In this document: one piece after another, positions 33,974 through 44,315 of the stretch
Numbering within the stretch: position 1 is the stretch's first letter
Layout of the letters: each line of letters starts with the position of its first letter
Assembly: GCF_029960665.1 (NCBI RefSeq)
Contig: NZ_JASBRB010000001.1
Coordinates: 62,001 to 126,000, forward strand
Source: Pseudarthrobacter sp. AL07
GTDB lineage: Bacteria; Actinomycetota; Actinomycetes; Actinomycetales; Micrococcaceae
DNA: 64,000 nt
Direction of reading: 5' to 3'
The notes under the pieces: generated by a model
What the model saw: only the letters and a program-made list of their open reading frames with translations
What the model was told of the DNA's origin: nothing
The model's database searches: none
Translations under genes and position numbers: made by a program

Positions 33974-35235
33974 CCCGGCCCGAGCCCGCTGCGGGCGCCG
34001 AACTCACCGGAATCAACCCGGTCACCGAGGCCGGCCGGATGGCGCCCAAAAACTATGACGGCGTCCTGCTGGCCTCCTTTGGTGGGCCCGAGGGCCAGGA
34101 CGACGTCATCCCGTTCCTGCGCAACGTCACCCGCGGCCGCGGCATCCCGGACGAGCGGCTCGAAGAGGTTTCCCACCACTATCGGGCCAACGGCGGCATC
34201 AGCCCCATCAACCAGCAAAACCGCGAACTCAAGGCTGCCCTCGAAGTGGAACTCTCGGCCCGCGGCATTGAGCTTCCGGTGCTGTGGGGCAACCGCAACT
34301 GGGACCCCTACATTCCGCAGACGCTGCAGGACGCGTACGACGCCGGCCACCGCAAACTGCTGATGGTCACCACGAGTGCCTACTCCTGTTACTCCAGCTG
34401 CCGCCAGTACCGCGAGGACATCGGCATCGCCCTGGCGGAGTCGGGGCTGGACGGCCGGATTGAGGTGGACAAAGTCCGGCAGTACTTCGACCACCCGGGC
34501 TTTGTGGAGCCCTTCGTGGAAGGCACCACCGCCGGACTCGCGGACGTGCGGGCGCAGCTCGCGGCTGCGGGAACGCCGGACGCCCCTGTGCACATCCTGT
34601 TTGCCACCCACTCCATCCCGACCCGGGATGCCGAGGCCGCCGGACGGTCCGGGGACGAGCCTCGCGAGTTCGAAGAAGGATCCGCATACGTTGCCCAGCA
34701 CCTGGCCACCGGCGCAGCCGTCATCAGCCGGGTGCAGGCCGAATCAGGCCTGACCGCCCCCTGGTCCCTCGTGTACCAGTCCCGCTCGGGCGCGCCCCAC
34801 GTCCCGTGGCTTGAACCTGACATCAATGACGCCATCGCAGACCTGGCGGGCCAGGGCATCAAAGGCATCGTCATCGTCCCGCTGGGCTTCGTCAGCGACC
34901 ACATGGAAGTTGTCTGGGATCTCGACACCGAAGCCCTGGAGACCTGCCGCACCCTCGGCCTGGCTGCCACGCGTGTGCCTACCCCGGGCACGCACCGGAA
35001 GTTTGTGAATGGCCTGGTTGACCTCATCTCCGAACGGACGCTCGCCAACAACATTGGCGACCGGCCCTCCGTGACCGGCCTGGGCCCCTGGTATGACGTC
35101 TGCCGGCCGGGCTGCTGCGCCAATTTCCGCGGCGAGAAGCCCACCATCGCCGGAGCCGACACCACCGTCGGGACCGGACATGACGCATATCCGGCCGCGT
35201 CCGCGGGCGCTGCCGGGGGAGTAGGAACGCAGTGA
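33970..35235 (+). CDS. hemH: coproporphyrin III ferrochelatase (CpfC/HemH)
   Basis: A 421-residue enzyme inserting Fe2+ into coproporphyrin III. ASFGGPEGQDDVIPFL opens the fold, HSIPTRD carries the catalytic histidine, and PLGFVSDHMEVVWDLD the metal-handling Glu. Cysteines in SCYSSCRQYRED and the late cluster CRPGCCANF match the [2Fe-2S] ligands of actinobacterial ferrochelatases. It is longer than typical by a 35-residue N-terminal tail and an Ala/Gly-rich end. It overlaps hemQ and hemC, four bases each. Confidence 0.94.
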   Translation: MTRPEPAAGAELTGINPVTEAGRMAPKNYDGVLLASFGGPEGQDDVIPFLRNVTRGRGIPDERLEEVSHHYRANGGISPINQQNRELKAALEVELSARGIELPVLWGNRNWDPYIPQTLQDAYDAGHRKLLMVTTSAYSCYSSCRQYREDIGIALAESGLDGRIEVDKVRQYFDHPGFVEPFVEGTTAGLADVRAQLAAAGTPDAPVHILFATHSIPTRDAEAAGRSGDEPREFEEGSAYVAQHLATGAAVISRVQAESGLTAPWSLVYQSRSGAPHVPWLEPDINDAIADLAGQGIKGIVIVPLGFVSDHMEVVWDLDTEALETCRTLGLAATRVPTPGTHRKFVNGLVDLISERTLANNIGDRPSVTGLGPWYDVCRPGCCANFRGEKPTIAGADTTVGTGHDAYPAASAGAAGGVGTQ

Positions 35236-36215
35236 CAGTACGGATCGGAACCAGGGCCAGCAAGCTGGCACTGACCCAGACGCAGCAGACGGCGGACCAG
35301 CTGGCCGCCGTCGGAGGCTTCCCGGTAGAGCTGGTGCACATCACCACCGAAGGCGACGTCAAGACAGGATCACTGTCCCAGATGGGCGGCACCGGGGTGT
35401 TTGTAGCGGCGCTGCGCGATGCACTGCTGCAGGACACCTGCGATGTCGCTGTGCACTCACTCAAGGACCTCCCTACGGGCGCTGCGCTGGGCCTAACCAT
35501 CGCCGCAACACCCAAACGTGCCGACGTGCGGGATGCCCTGTGCGCACGCGATGGCCTCAAGCTGGCAGATCTCCCGCAGGGCGCAAAGGTGGGCACAGGC
35601 TCGCCCCGCCGTGCTGCCCAGCTGCGGGCCGCCCGCCCTGACCTGGACGTGCAGGACATCCGCGGCAATGTGGATACCCGACTGGGCCGCGTGCCCGGGC
35701 TGCCCGGCAACGCGGCAGGCGCACCAGGGGACCTCGACGCCGTCGTGCTGGCCGCCGCAGGCCTGGAACGCATCGGCCGCCTGGACACCATCAGCGAATT
35801 CTTCGAGCTGGACGTGATGCTGCCAGCGCCAGGGCAGGGTTCGCTGGCCATCGAATGCCGGAGTGCCGACGCCCCCCGGAAGGCAGGCTCCACCGAAGGC
35901 TCGCAAGGTGTTCTGGCGCAAGCCCTTGCCGCGCTCAACGACGAGGACACCCGCCTCGCCGTGACCGCCGAGCGTGCCGTGCTGGCCCGCCTCGAGGCCG
36001 GCTGCGCTGCCCCCGTGGGTGCCTTCGCCTACCGCAAGGGCAGCATGCTGTACCTCGAAGCGGCGGTGTGCGCCGTGGACGGCACCAAGGCAATACGCGA
36101 AAAGAAGGCAACGGACGGTCTCACCGAAGTCGGTGCCACGCTGCTCGGCATCGAGGTGGCCGAGCTCCTGCTCGCTGCCGGCGCCGCGGAGATCGCGGAC
36201 CTTGCCGCCTCTTGA
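35232..36215 (+). CDS. hemC: hydroxymethylbilane synthase
   Basis: A 327-residue enzyme polymerising four porphobilinogen units. The N-terminus RIGTRASKLALTQTQQTAD and AVHSLKDLP are family hallmarks. DIRGNVDTRL follows, and GCAAPVGAFA contains the cysteine that holds the dipyrromethane cofactor. The GTG start overlaps the hemH stop (GTGA). hemD begins inside its 3' end. Confidence 0.95.
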   Translation: MTVRIGTRASKLALTQTQQTADQLAAVGGFPVELVHITTEGDVKTGSLSQMGGTGVFVAALRDALLQDTCDVAVHSLKDLPTGAALGLTIAATPKRADVRDALCARDGLKLADLPQGAKVGTGSPRRAAQLRAARPDLDVQDIRGNVDTRLGRVPGLPGNAAGAPGDLDAVVLAAAGLERIGRLDTISEFFELDVMLPAPGQGSLAIECRSADAPRKAGSTEGSQGVLAQALAALNDEDTRLAVTAERAVLARLEAGCAAPVGAFAYRKGSMLYLEAAVCAVDGTKAIREKKATDGLTEVGATLLGIEVAELLLAAGAAEIADLAAS

Positions 36216-37077
36216 TGACCTGGCGGGCACTCTGGGTGGCCGGCGCGTCCTGATCACCCGTAGCGCCGACCGTGCCGGGCCGCTGGCCGCGCTGCTCGGC
36301 GGCCTGGGGGCCGAACCGCTGCTCCTGCCGCTCATCGACTTTGAACGGGCCGCGGACCAGCCGGCCCTCGATGCCGCCCTGGATACCTTGGCGGCCGGTG
36401 GCTTCGACTGGCTGGTGGTCAGCAGCATCACCACGGTGCGTGTGCTCGTGGAAAAAGCCATTGAGCGCGGCACCACGCCGGCGGCACTGGTGCCGGCGGG
36501 AACGCGGGTGGCCACCATCGGACCGTCCTCCCGGCGGATCCTCGAGGCCACGGGCATCCCCGTGGCGCTCGCCCCGGTGGACGTCCAGTCCGCCGAGGGG
36601 CTCGTGGAACTGTGGACCGCCGCCCCGGCGCGCGTGCTGTTGCCACAGGCCGACATCGCGGCCCCTGCACTGCGCGATGGCCTGGCAGCCAAGGGCGCCG
36701 ACGTTACCGCCGTTGTGGCCTACCACACCGTGGACTACCCGGCCCGGCAAGAACTCCGCCTGGAGGCGGAACTGCCGTCCACCGTCGGAATCTCCCACTC
36801 TGTCGCTCCCCGTGAGCTCAGCCAGTCGCAGACCCGCGGGGAGCTCGACGCCGGGACGCTCGACGCCGTTGTGGCCGCCTCGCCAAGCGCCGCCCGGCGC
36901 ATCGCCGCGACCCTCCTGCCGCTGGGCCGCTGCCGTTTCGTCGCCATCGGACGCCCGACGGCGGCGGAGGCTGCCGCCCTTGGCATCCCGGTGGCCGCCA
37001 CCGCCCAAGTCCCCACCCCGGACGGCATAGTGGCCGCGCTGGGCACCGTATTCGCCAACGAAGGGAACACCCGATGA
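36202..37077 (+). CDS. hemD: uroporphyrinogen-III synthase
   Basis: A 291-residue HemD-fold protein, poorly conserved as usual: [20 protein letters not shown] near the start, [39 protein letters not shown] and [13 protein letters not shown]. The TTG at 36202, overlapping the hemC end by 14 bases, is the best start. The frame stays open upstream inside hemC, but that part is shadow, and a CTG at 36220 is an alternative. It closes and inverts ring D of the tetrapyrrole. It overlaps hemB by four bases. Confidence 0.88.
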   Translation: MPPLDDLAGTLGGRRVLITRSADRAGPLAALLGGLGAEPLLLPLIDFERAADQPALDAALDTLAAGGFDWLVVSSITTVRVLVEKAIERGTTPAALVPAGTRVATIGPSSRRILEATGIPVALAPVDVQSAEGLVELWTAAPARVLLPQADIAAPALRDGLAAKGADVTAVVAYHTVDYPARQELRLEAELPSTVGISHSVAPRELSQSQTRGELDAGTLDAVVAASPSAARRIAATLLPLGRCRFVAIGRPTAAEAAALGIPVAATAQVPTPDGIVAALGTVFANEGNTR

Positions 37078-38054
37078 GCTTTCCGAACCACCGCCCGCGC
37101 CGCCTCCGCACCACGCCCGCCATGCGCCGGCTTACCGCTGAATACCGGCTGGCTCCGGCGGACCTGATTCTGCCCGCGTTCATCCGCGAAGGCCTCAGCG
37201 AGCCGTTGCCCATTTCCTCCATGCCCGGTGTTGTGCAGCACACCACCGATTCGCTCAAGCGCGCCGCAGCGGAAGCCGTGGAACTGGGCGTGGGCGGCAT
37301 CATGCTGTTTGGCGTCCCCGCCGTGCGCGATGCCCGCGGCACCGCTTCCCTTGACCCGGACGGCGTGCTCAATAAGGCCATCCGGGATGTCCGCGCCGAG
37401 GTGGGCGACGACCTGGTGATCATGGGCGACGTCTGCCTGGACGAATTCACTGACCACGGCCACTGCGGCGTCCTGGACGCCGACGGCTACGTGGACAACG
37501 ATGCCACGCTGGAAATCTACGGCCAGATGGCCGTTGCCCAGGCCGACGCCGGCGCCCACGTGCTGGGACCCTCCGGCATGATGGATGGCCAGATCGCCGT
37601 CATCCGCCAGGCACTCGAGGAATCCGGCCACAAAAACACCGTCATCCTGGCCTACGCGGCCAAGTACGCTTCCGCCTTCTACGGCCCCTTCCGGGAAGCC
37701 GTGGATTCGCAGCTTAAGGGCGACCGCCGCACCTACCAGATGGACGCTGCCAACCGCCGCGAAGCCCTCCTCGAAGTGGAACTTGACCTTGAGGAAGGCG
37801 CAGACATGGTCATGGTGAAGCCGGCCATGAGCTACCTGGATATCCTGGCTGACGTCGCCGCCATGAGCCCCGTGCCTGTCTCGGCATACCAGATCTCGGG
37901 TGAATACGCGATGATCGAGGCTGCCGCAGCCAACGGCTGGATCGACCGGCGCGGTGCCATCACGGAATCCATCCTGGGCATCAAACGGGCCGGTGCCAAC
38001 ACAGTGCTGACCTACTGGGCCGCCGAAGTTGCCGGCTGGCTGAAGGAATCCTGA
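37074..38054 (+). CDS. hemB: delta-aminolevulinic acid dehydratase (porphobilinogen synthase)
   Basis: A 326-residue TIM-barrel enzyme. The metal site [14 protein letters not shown] contains the two cysteines and His of Zn-type enzymes. The two active-site lysines lie in [14 protein letters not shown] and [12 protein letters not shown]. It condenses two ALA into porphobilinogen for HemC. ATGA overlap with hemD places it last in the hemQ-H-C-D-B chain; the oxidoreductase gene follows after 28 bases. Confidence 0.96.
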   Translation: MSFPNHRPRRLRTTPAMRRLTAEYRLAPADLILPAFIREGLSEPLPISSMPGVVQHTTDSLKRAAAEAVELGVGGIMLFGVPAVRDARGTASLDPDGVLNKAIRDVRAEVGDDLVIMGDVCLDEFTDHGHCGVLDADGYVDNDATLEIYGQMAVAQADAGAHVLGPSGMMDGQIAVIRQALEESGHKNTVILAYAAKYASAFYGPFREAVDSQLKGDRRTYQMDAANRREALLEVELDLEEGADMVMVKPAMSYLDILADVAAMSPVPVSAYQISGEYAMIEAAAANGWIDRRGAITESILGIKRAGANTVLTYWAAEVAGWLKES

Positions 38055-38082
38055 CCCGGCGGGGAATGTTTCCGGATGCTCC

Positions 38083-39216
38083 GTGGTTTGTATGCGTATG
38101 CATGAAAATAGCGAGCCTTCCGTCATCACTCCGTCAGCGCCGGGCAACCCCACGGCCCCCGTCCCTGCAAACTCCATCCTGCTTGGCGTCAGCACTTTCG
38201 GCGACGTCGACCTGGCTGCCGACGGAGCACCCAAGCACCACGCCGAGGTGCTGCGGCAGGTGGTGGAACAGGCCAAGGTGGCCGACGCCGTCGGGCTACA
38301 CTCCTTCGGCGTGGGGGAGCACCACCGCAAGGACTTCGCCGTCAGCGCGCCGGACGTGGTGCTCGCAGCCATCGCCACGGCCACGGAAAACATCCGGCTT
38401 GGCAGTGCGGTCACGGTCCTGAGCTCGGACGATCCCATCCGCGTCTTCCAGCGCTTCGCCACACTCGACGCCCTCTCCAACGGCCGCGCCGAAGTGATCC
38501 TGGGCAGGGGTTCGTTTACCGAGTCCTTCCCGCTCTTTGGCTACGACCTTGGCGACTACGACGCCCTGTTCGAGGAGAAGCTGGACATCTTTGACCGCGT
38601 ACGGTCCCAGAACCCGGTGAACTGGGACGGCCGGACGCGGGCGTCGCTTCGGGGCCAGATGGTCTATCCGCACGTGGAGGGCCGCCTGCTTCCCACCTGG
38701 ATCGGGGTGGGCGGCTCACCCCAGTCTGTGGTCCGCACGGCCACCTACGGCTACCCGATGGTCCTGGCGATCATCGGCGGCGAGCCTGAGCGCTTCCGCC
38801 CCTACGCCGACCTCTACCGCCGCACCCTGGCCGAAGCCGGTAAGGAACCGCAGGCTCTGTCCGTGCACTCGCCCGGCTATGTGGCCGAGACTGACGAGCA
38901 GGCCCTCGAGGAGTACTACCCGCATTGGCTCGCCACCCGCAATAAGATCGGCGCGGAGCGCGGCTGGGGACCGGCGGGGCGCGGCGAGTACGAAGCTGCT
39001 GCGGACGAGGACGGCGCCCTGTTTATTGGTTCCCCGGAAACGGTGGCGGCGAAGGTGGCCCGGCTCAAGAGCACCCTCGGTGCGGACCGCTTCGAGATGA
39101 AGTACAGCAGTGGCACGCTGCCCCACGAGCAGATGATGCGTTCCATCGAGCTGTTCGGTTCCAAGGTGGCGCCTCTCGTTGCGGACATGCTCGCGGACAT
39201 GCTCGCGGATCGCTGA
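38083..39216 (+). CDS. LLM-class flavin-dependent oxidoreductase
   Basis: A 377-residue luciferase-like TIM-barrel protein: [40 protein letters not shown] and [15 protein letters not shown] are typical of F420- or FMN-dependent members. The GTG at 38083 is one of several closely spaced starts; ATGs at 38095 and 38101 are in frame. The extreme C-terminus carries a 12-base tandem duplication giving [11 protein letters not shown]. It lies between hemB and hemL, but no haem-pathway step is known for this family. Confidence 0.85.
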   Translation: MVCMRMHENSEPSVITPSAPGNPTAPVPANSILLGVSTFGDVDLAADGAPKHHAEVLRQVVEQAKVADAVGLHSFGVGEHHRKDFAVSAPDVVLAAIATATENIRLGSAVTVLSSDDPIRVFQRFATLDALSNGRAEVILGRGSFTESFPLFGYDLGDYDALFEEKLDIFDRVRSQNPVNWDGRTRASLRGQMVYPHVEGRLLPTWIGVGGSPQSVVRTATYGYPMVLAIIGGEPERFRPYADLYRRTLAEAGKEPQALSVHSPGYVAETDEQALEEYYPHWLATRNKIGAERGWGPAGRGEYEAAADEDGALFIGSPETVAAKVARLKSTLGADRFEMKYSSGTLPHEQMMRSIELFGSKVAPLVADMLADMLADR

Positions 39217-39310
39217 GGCGGGCAGTTTCTTCATCGGGCGGCCACTGTATCCAGCGCCAGCAGGTGGCGGTGGCGCCGCATGCCACCGCACGGGATGGAA
39301 GAATAGGGGC

Positions 39311-40630
39311 ATGACTCGCTCCGAAGACCTCTTCGCCCGTGCCCAAACCCTGATGCCTGGTGGCGTCAACTCACCCGTCCGGGCCTTCGGCTCGGTGGGT
39401 GGAACCCCGCGGTTTATGGTGTCGGCCAAAGGCCCGTACCTGACCGATGCCGACGGCAAAGAATATGTCGACCTGGTCTGCTCCTGGGGGCCGGCGCTGC
39501 TGGGACACGCCCACCCTGCTGTCCTGGAAGCGGTCCACGCGGCGGTAGACCGAGGCCTCTCCTTCGGCGCGTCCACCCCGGACGAGGCCAACCTGGCAGC
39601 CATCGTCCAGGAGCGCGTGCCGGCTGCCGAACGTGTCCGTATGGTTTCCACTGGCACCGAGGCCACGATGACGGCAGTCCGGCTGGCCCGCGGCTTCACC
39701 GGCCGGAACCTCATCATCAAGTTCGCCGGCTGCTACCACGGCCACCTGGACGGGCTGCTTGCCGCTGCAGGATCGGGCGTTGCCACCCTGGCGCTGCCGG
39801 GCTCGGCCGGCGTCACCGAAGCCACTGCCGCAGAAACGCTGGTTCTGCCCTATAACGACCTCGCCGCCGTCGAAGCAGCCTTTGCTGCGCACGGGCCCAA
39901 CATCGCGGCCGTCATCACCGAAGCCGCCCCCGCCAACATGGGCGTGGTGACCCCGGGGGAGGGCTTCAACCTGGGGCTCTCCCGCATCACCCGCGAGCAC
40001 GGCGCCCTGCTGATTCTGGACGAGGTGCTCACCGGCTTCCGCACCGGCTACTCCGGCTACTGGGGGCTCACCGGGGGCGCTGCTGACGCAGCGGACCCGT
40101 GGACCCCTGACCTGCTGACCTTCGGGAAGGTCATCGGCGGCGGAATGCCGACGGCGGCCCTCGGCGGGCGTGCCGACGTCATGGACTACCTCGCGCCCCT
40201 GGGCCCGGTGTACCAGGCGGGCACGCTCTCCGGGAACCCGGTGGCCATGGCAGCGGGCGTCGCCACCCTGACTCACGCCACCCGCGACGTGTATTCGTTT
40301 GTGGACGCCCGCTCGTTGGAACTCGCCTCTGCACTGTCCGAGGCCCTGGATGGTGCCGGCGTGGACCACTCGATCCAGTTCGCCGGAAACCTGTTCTCGG
40401 TGGCGTTCGGCACGTCCGCCAACGGCGTCCACAACTACGCCGACGCCCAGGCGCAGGAAACCTTCCGGTACGCGCCGTTCTTCCACTCCATGCTGGAATC
40501 CGGAGTTTACCTGCCGCCGTCGGTCTTTGAGGCCTGGTTCCTCTCGGCCGCCCATGATGACGCCGCGATGAACCGGATCTTTGACGCTCTCCCGGCCGCC
40601 GCAAGGGCCGCCGCTGCCGCCAAAGTTTAG
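39311..40630 (+). CDS. hemL: glutamate-1-semialdehyde 2,1-aminomutase
   Basis: A 439-residue class-III aminotransferase-fold enzyme converting glutamate-1-semialdehyde to [23 protein letters not shown] at the start, [13 protein letters not shown] and [12 protein letters not shown] in the middle, and the PLP lysine in [17 protein letters not shown] are diagnostic. The ATG at 39311 follows a GGGG. The open frame extends 44 codons upstream with unconserved residues. It is the last gene of the haem cluster and ends at a terminator shared with the convergent ABC operon. Confidence 0.95.
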   Translation: MTRSEDLFARAQTLMPGGVNSPVRAFGSVGGTPRFMVSAKGPYLTDADGKEYVDLVCSWGPALLGHAHPAVLEAVHAAVDRGLSFGASTPDEANLAAIVQERVPAAERVRMVSTGTEATMTAVRLARGFTGRNLIIKFAGCYHGHLDGLLAAAGSGVATLALPGSAGVTEATAAETLVLPYNDLAAVEAAFAAHGPNIAAVITEAAPANMGVVTPGEGFNLGLSRITREHGALLILDEVLTGFRTGYSGYWGLTGGAADAADPWTPDLLTFGKVIGGGMPTAALGGRADVMDYLAPLGPVYQAGTLSGNPVAMAAGVATLTHATRDVYSFVDARSLELASALSEALDGAGVDHSIQFAGNLFSVAFGTSANGVHNYADAQAQETFRYAPFFHSMLESGVYLPPSVFEAWFLSAAHDDAAMNRIFDALPAAARAAAAAKV

Positions 40631-40675
40631 TCCCGGCGTCGGGCGCCCTCATATGCAGTCCACGGCTTAAGCAAG

Positions 40676-40742
40676 AAATCCCCGTCTCCCGGGCAAATCC
40701 CCGCACCATGCGTGGGGGGAAATGTCTGGGAGGCGGGGATTT
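40676..40742. terminator. bidirectional terminator between hemL and the ABC ATPase gene
   Basis: Outer arms AAATCCCCGTCTCCC (40676-40690) and GGGAGGCGGGGATTT (40728-40742) pair over 15 bases with one G-U. A second, partial C-rich/G-rich hairpin fills the interior. It lies between convergent stops at 40630 and 40756. Confidence 0.8.
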
Positions 40743-40755
40743 GCCGTTGGTGCGA

Positions 40756-41493
40756 CTAGAGCACGTCCGAAAGGAAGCCCTTCAGCCGGTCCGTTGCGGG
40801 CGAGGTGAAGATCTGCTCGGGCGGACCCGATTCGACCACCACGCCCGCGTCCATGAACGTGACGGTGTCTGAGACGTTGCGGGAGAAGCCCATTTCGTGG
40901 GTCACCACCACCATGGTCATGCCGCCCTTGGCGAGGTCGGCCATCAGCGCCAGGACGCCCTTCACGAGCTCGGGGTCCAGCGCGGAGGTGGCCTCGTCAA
41001 AGAACATCACCTCAGGCTTCATGGCCAACGCACGGGCGATCGCGACACGCTGCTGCTGGCCGCCGGAGAGGTTGGCCGGGCGGGCGTCAGCTTTGTGCTT
41101 GAGGCCCACCAGGTCCAGCTGCTCCAGGGCTTCGGCGCGCGCCTGCTCGTTGGAGAGCTTCCGGAGCTTGCGCAGCGCGAGCGAGACGTTGTCCAGCACG
41201 GTCTTGTGCGGGAACAGGTTGAACTGCTGGAAGACCATGCCGATCCGCTGGCGCAGCTCGTCCGGGTTGTCCTTCAGGACCGACCGGCCATCCAGCAGGA
41301 TGTCGCCTTGGTCCGGTTCGATCAGCCGGTTCATGACGCGCAGGAGCGTCGACTTTCCGGAGCCGGACGGACCGATGACCGAAGCCGTGGTGCCCTTCTC
41401 CACGTGGAGGTCGATGCCGCGGAGCACATGGTTGTGCCCGAACGAAAGGTGCAGGTTCTTGCCGGTCAGGGTGCCGGAAGTAAATTCCGTCAT
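40756..41493 (-). CDS. amino-acid ABC transporter ATP-binding protein
   Basis: A 245-residue GlnQ-type ATPase: Walker [10 protein letters not shown] at about residues 40-48, [16 protein letters not shown], signature LSGGQQQR, Walker [13 protein letters not shown] (Ala where most have Pro) and VVTHEM. The ATG overlaps the permease stop by four bases. It is chromosomal in codon use, unlike the island ATPase at 13.5 kb. Confidence 0.93.
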   Translation of the reverse strand: MTEFTSGTLTGKNLHLSFGHNHVLRGIDLHVEKGTTASVIGPSGSGKSTLLRVMNRLIEPDQGDILLDGRSVLKDNPDELRQRIGMVFQQFNLFPHKTVLDNVSLALRKLRKLSNEQARAEALEQLDLVGLKHKADARPANLSGGQQQRVAIARALAMKPEVMFFDEATSALDPELVKGVLALMADLAKGGMTMVVVTHEMGFSRNVSDTVTFMDAGVVVESGPPEQIFTSPATDRLKGFLSDVL

Positions 41494-42254
41494 GCCTGTG
41501 CCCCCTTGCCGATAGGTGCCGCCAGCTCGTCCGGTTCACGCTTTTCCGGTTTGCCGGTCCGCAGTCTGTTATCGATGTAGTTCACCAGGTGCGTGAGCGG
41601 AATGGTCATGGCCAGATAGAAGATGGCCGCAGCTACATAGGGGGACAGGTTGCCGCTGCGCGCGGCAGCGTCCTGGCCGATCTGGAACAGCTCGCGTTCC
41701 GTGGCCAACAAGCCCAAGGTGAAGACCAGTGAAGAGTCCTTGATCAGGGCAATGAACTGGTTCATGAGTGCCGGAAGCACCCGGCGAATTCCTTGCGGTA
41801 CCACCACGAGCCTCATCGAGGGGCCGTAGCCGAAGCCCAGGGCCCTGGAAGCTTCCAACTGCCCCTTCTCCACGCTCTGGATACCGGAGCGGAAGATCTC
41901 GCCTGCGTACGCGGCTGCCATCAGGGAAAGCGCAGCAATGCCCATCGGGTACGGGCTGTTACTCCCTGTGATTTCGCGGTAAATAGGCCCGAATCCAAGC
42001 CCAATGACCAAGATAGTGAGGACCGCGGGCAGCCCACGGAACACGTCCGTGTAGGCCCTGGCGGCCCACCGTGCCACAGGATTCCGGGAGATCCCCATGA
42101 GGGCCAGGACCAGGCCGAAGAATGCCCCGATCAGTCCTGAGGTGATCGCCAGCAGCAGCGTATTGGGCAGGCCCACGGTGAACATGCTTGGCAGAACTTC
42201 GGCGATCTGCCCCCAGTCGAGGAAGGTTTCTCCGAGTCGTGTCAGGTAATCCAT
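41490..42254 (-). CDS. amino-acid ABC transporter permease
   Basis: A 254-residue HisM/GlnP-type permease with about five membrane helices and the EAA loop [20 protein letters not shown] near residues 128-147. It is the only permease gene of this operon, so it probably works as a homodimer. It lies 32 bases downstream of the binding-protein gene. Confidence 0.92.
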   Translation of the reverse strand: MDYLTRLGETFLDWGQIAEVLPSMFTVGLPNTLLLAITSGLIGAFFGLVLALMGISRNPVARWAARAYTDVFRGLPAVLTILVIGLGFGPIYREITGSNSPYPMGIAALSLMAAAYAGEIFRSGIQSVEKGQLEASRALGFGYGPSMRLVVVPQGIRRVLPALMNQFIALIKDSSLVFTLGLLATERELFQIGQDAAARSGNLSPYVAAAIFYLAMTIPLTHLVNYIDNRLRTGKPEKREPDELAAPIGKGAQA

Positions 42255-42286
42255 TGGCGTCGCTATCTTCTCTGGGTTGCCGGTTT

Positions 42287-43237
42287 CTAGTTCGCAGCCA
42301 CCTGGACGGCCTTGCTACCCGGCTTCCATCCCTCGGGGGTCTGCTCGGCAGCGGTCTTGCGGTCCGTGTACCACTGGGAAGTCTGCTTGGTCCAGGTGCC
42401 ATCGGCAACGATCGCGTCCAGGGCAGAGTTCAGTGCTTCGAGGAGGGCCGGGTTGTCTTTGGCCACCGCGTAGGCAGTGAAGTTTTGCGTGTTGAGCTTC
42501 TTCTCGGCGATCTTCGTGCCGTCACCTTCCTTGACCTGGCCTGTGGCCTGCTGCGAGGGAGCCACCCAGGCATCCACCTGGCCACTCTTCAGACTGGCAA
42601 AGACAGTGTTGTAGTCGGGGAATGCAACCGGCTCAAGGTTCAGGGTGTTCTTGACGTAGTCTTCCTGCACACTGCCGCTGACGACGCCAATGCGCAGCCC
42701 GCTCTTGAGATCGGCAAACGTCTGGGCCTTGGCATCTTCTTTGGTCACCAGAGCCATGTAGCCGAAATCGTAACCGTTAGTGAAAGCAACGCTTTCGCGG
42801 CGGGCGTCCGTGGTGGAAATCGACGAGGACCCAACATCAAACTGTTTGTTCTTGACCTGGCTGAGAAGCGCTTGGAACTTCGTGGAGGCAAACTCGACCT
42901 TGAGCCCCAGCTTTTCGCCCATTGCACGCAGGAGTTCGTTGTCGTAACCGGTGAAGTTGCCCGACGGGTCAATAAAGATGTTGGGCGGAGCGTCAGAAAG
43001 CGTGCCTACGCGCAAGGTCCCGTCGGTGACAAGGCCCAGCTTGGTCTTGTCGATCTTGTCCAACGGCGTGACGTCGGCGGTGGTGTACTTGTCCAGCGTC
43101 TGCTGGTCGCTGCCGGCGAGGGCGTCGGTTGGCGTGCCGCTTCGCTGCGCTGTCCCCGAGCCGCAGGCGGCCAGCGAGACAGCAAGGGCAATGGCGACGG
43201 GAATGCTGGTCAGCCATTTCATGGCATTGGTCTTCAT
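42287..43237 (-). CDS. amino-acid ABC transporter substrate-binding lipoprotein
   Basis: A 316-residue family-3 binding protein from the ATG at 43237. The open frame starts 42 codons earlier without a signal peptide. MKTNAMKWLTSIPVAIALAV is followed by a lipobox SLAAC. GTLSDAPPNIFIDPSGNFTG, LKVEFASTKFQALLSQVKNK and GVVSGSVQEDYVKN are typical of the fold. It delivers a polar amino acid to the permease and ATPase encoded next. The ligand is not determined. Confidence 0.92.
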   Translation of the reverse strand: MKTNAMKWLTSIPVAIALAVSLAACGSGTAQRSGTPTDALAGSDQQTLDKYTTADVTPLDKIDKTKLGLVTDGTLRVGTLSDAPPNIFIDPSGNFTGYDNELLRAMGEKLGLKVEFASTKFQALLSQVKNKQFDVGSSSISTTDARRESVAFTNGYDFGYMALVTKEDAKAQTFADLKSGLRIGVVSGSVQEDYVKNTLNLEPVAFPDYNTVFASLKSGQVDAWVAPSQQATGQVKEGDGTKIAEKKLNTQNFTAYAVAKDNPALLEALNSALDAIVADGTWTKQTSQWYTDRKTAAEQTPEGWKPGSKAVQVAAN

Positions 43238-43544
43238 GAGAAAGTCACTTTCATCAGAGTCATAAATTGAACCGGGCCTAAGGCTGCGCGTGTGGCGCCG
43301 GGCGCCTTGTTCCCATCTGGTGGCCGGCCGGGGCGGGATTACCACTGAACTTAATCTTCTCATTTTAGGCTTTCGGCGCTTTCAGGAGAATAAAATCATG
43401 CTTGAAGGCGCTGTTGGCCGAATATACGAACCAATGTATTTGTTTCTAAACATCTGATGAATGAATGATGCCCTCGTAGCCGAATCCAAGGATTCCCATG
43501 GGGGCTGTCCGCGGTTCCCCGCCTAATTGTGAGTTAGCTCTCAG
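43238..43544. other. 307-base region upstream of the binding-protein gene
   Basis: Two same-strand genes flank this AT-richer stretch, which probably contains the promoter of the amino-acid ABC operon (around 43370-43460). GAATCCAAGGATTC (43482-43495) is a perfect 14-base palindrome, a possible operator. TTAGCT-CTC-AGCTAA (43533-43547) is a short hairpin overlapping the exonuclease stop. No riboswitch or gene is recognised. Confidence 0.45.
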
Positions 43545-44252
43545 CTAAAAGTCACCGCTGGCGTCTTCCGGGGGAAGGACAGGCCATTCGCCTTCAATCA
43601 CCGCGGCGGGCTTGGTCTTGCGCAGGTAGTTCTGGAAGTCTGCGGCTTGGCTAACAGCCCAGTCCTTTTGCAGTTCGTGAAGCTGGCTGGCCGGCATCTT
43701 GAGCTTAGGGAACTTGATGGCCATGGCATCCAGCATCCGGAGCGTGGCCAAAGCATCCGCGGCCGACGTATGGGCGTTGTCCAGCGTGATGCCGTACTCC
43801 TCACACAAGGCCGTCAACGTGCGCTTACCCTTGCGGTAACGGTCCACCTGTTTGTTCATGATGAACGGGTCCAGGACGGGGAAGCGGCTCAACTGCCGGA
43901 CGCCGTAGCGGGCGGACTCCGCGGCCAGGACGGTAAAGTCGTAGCTGGCGTTGAAGGCAATGACAGGAATCCCGGCGTCGAACAGGTCCTGCAGGACGGT
44001 GGCCAACTCGCCGGTGACCTCGTGGGCCGGCCGCCCCTCACGCCGGGCCTGCTCCGTGGTGACGCCGTGGATATCGCTGGCCTCGGCAGGGATTTCGACG
44101 CCGGGATCGGCCAGCCATTCGTGTTCGGCGATGACGTCCCCCCTGTGGTCCACCACGGTGACCGACGCCGTGACGATGCGCGCGGCACGCGAATTTCGTC
44201 CGGTGGTTTCGAGATCGAAGGCTGCGCGGGGAAGGGTGTTCCAGGAGGTCAT
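43545..44252 (-). CDS. DEDD-family 3'-5' exonuclease (DnaQ-like)
   Basis: A 235-residue exonuclease of the DNA polymerase III epsilon / RNase T superfamily. Exo I AFDLETTGR lies near residues 11-19, Exo II FNASYDFTVLAAES near 98-111, and Exo III NAHTSAADALATLRML near 170-185 with the histidine of the DEDDh type. Stand-alone members trim 3' ends in repair or RNA turnover. It is divergent from the alkyltransferase-like gene with a 63-base spacer. Confidence 0.9.
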   Translation of the reverse strand: MTSWNTLPRAAFDLETTGRNSRAARIVTASVTVVDHRGDVIAEHEWLADPGVEIPAEASDIHGVTTEQARREGRPAHEVTGELATVLQDLFDAGIPVIAFNASYDFTVLAAESARYGVRQLSRFPVLDPFIMNKQVDRYRKGKRTLTALCEEYGITLDNAHTSAADALATLRMLDAMAIKFPKLKMPASQLHELQKDWAVSQAADFQNYLRKTKPAAVIEGEWPVLPPEDASGDF

Positions 44253-44315
44253 GCTTCAACGCTACCGGCCAGCACCGACAGGATCCGACAACGCCACTGC
44301 CGGTACCCTTGGTGT

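Noticed and set aside
36735..38480. Minus-strand ORF of 581 codons over hemD, hemB and the LLM gene
   Set aside because: The longest shadow in the window; it spans three genes of the opposite strand with clear family motifs.
43238..43544. Riboswitch ahead of the amino-acid binding-protein gene
   Set aside because: No conserved aptamer core (glycine, SAM, lysine or T-box) could be recognised; only short palindromes occur.
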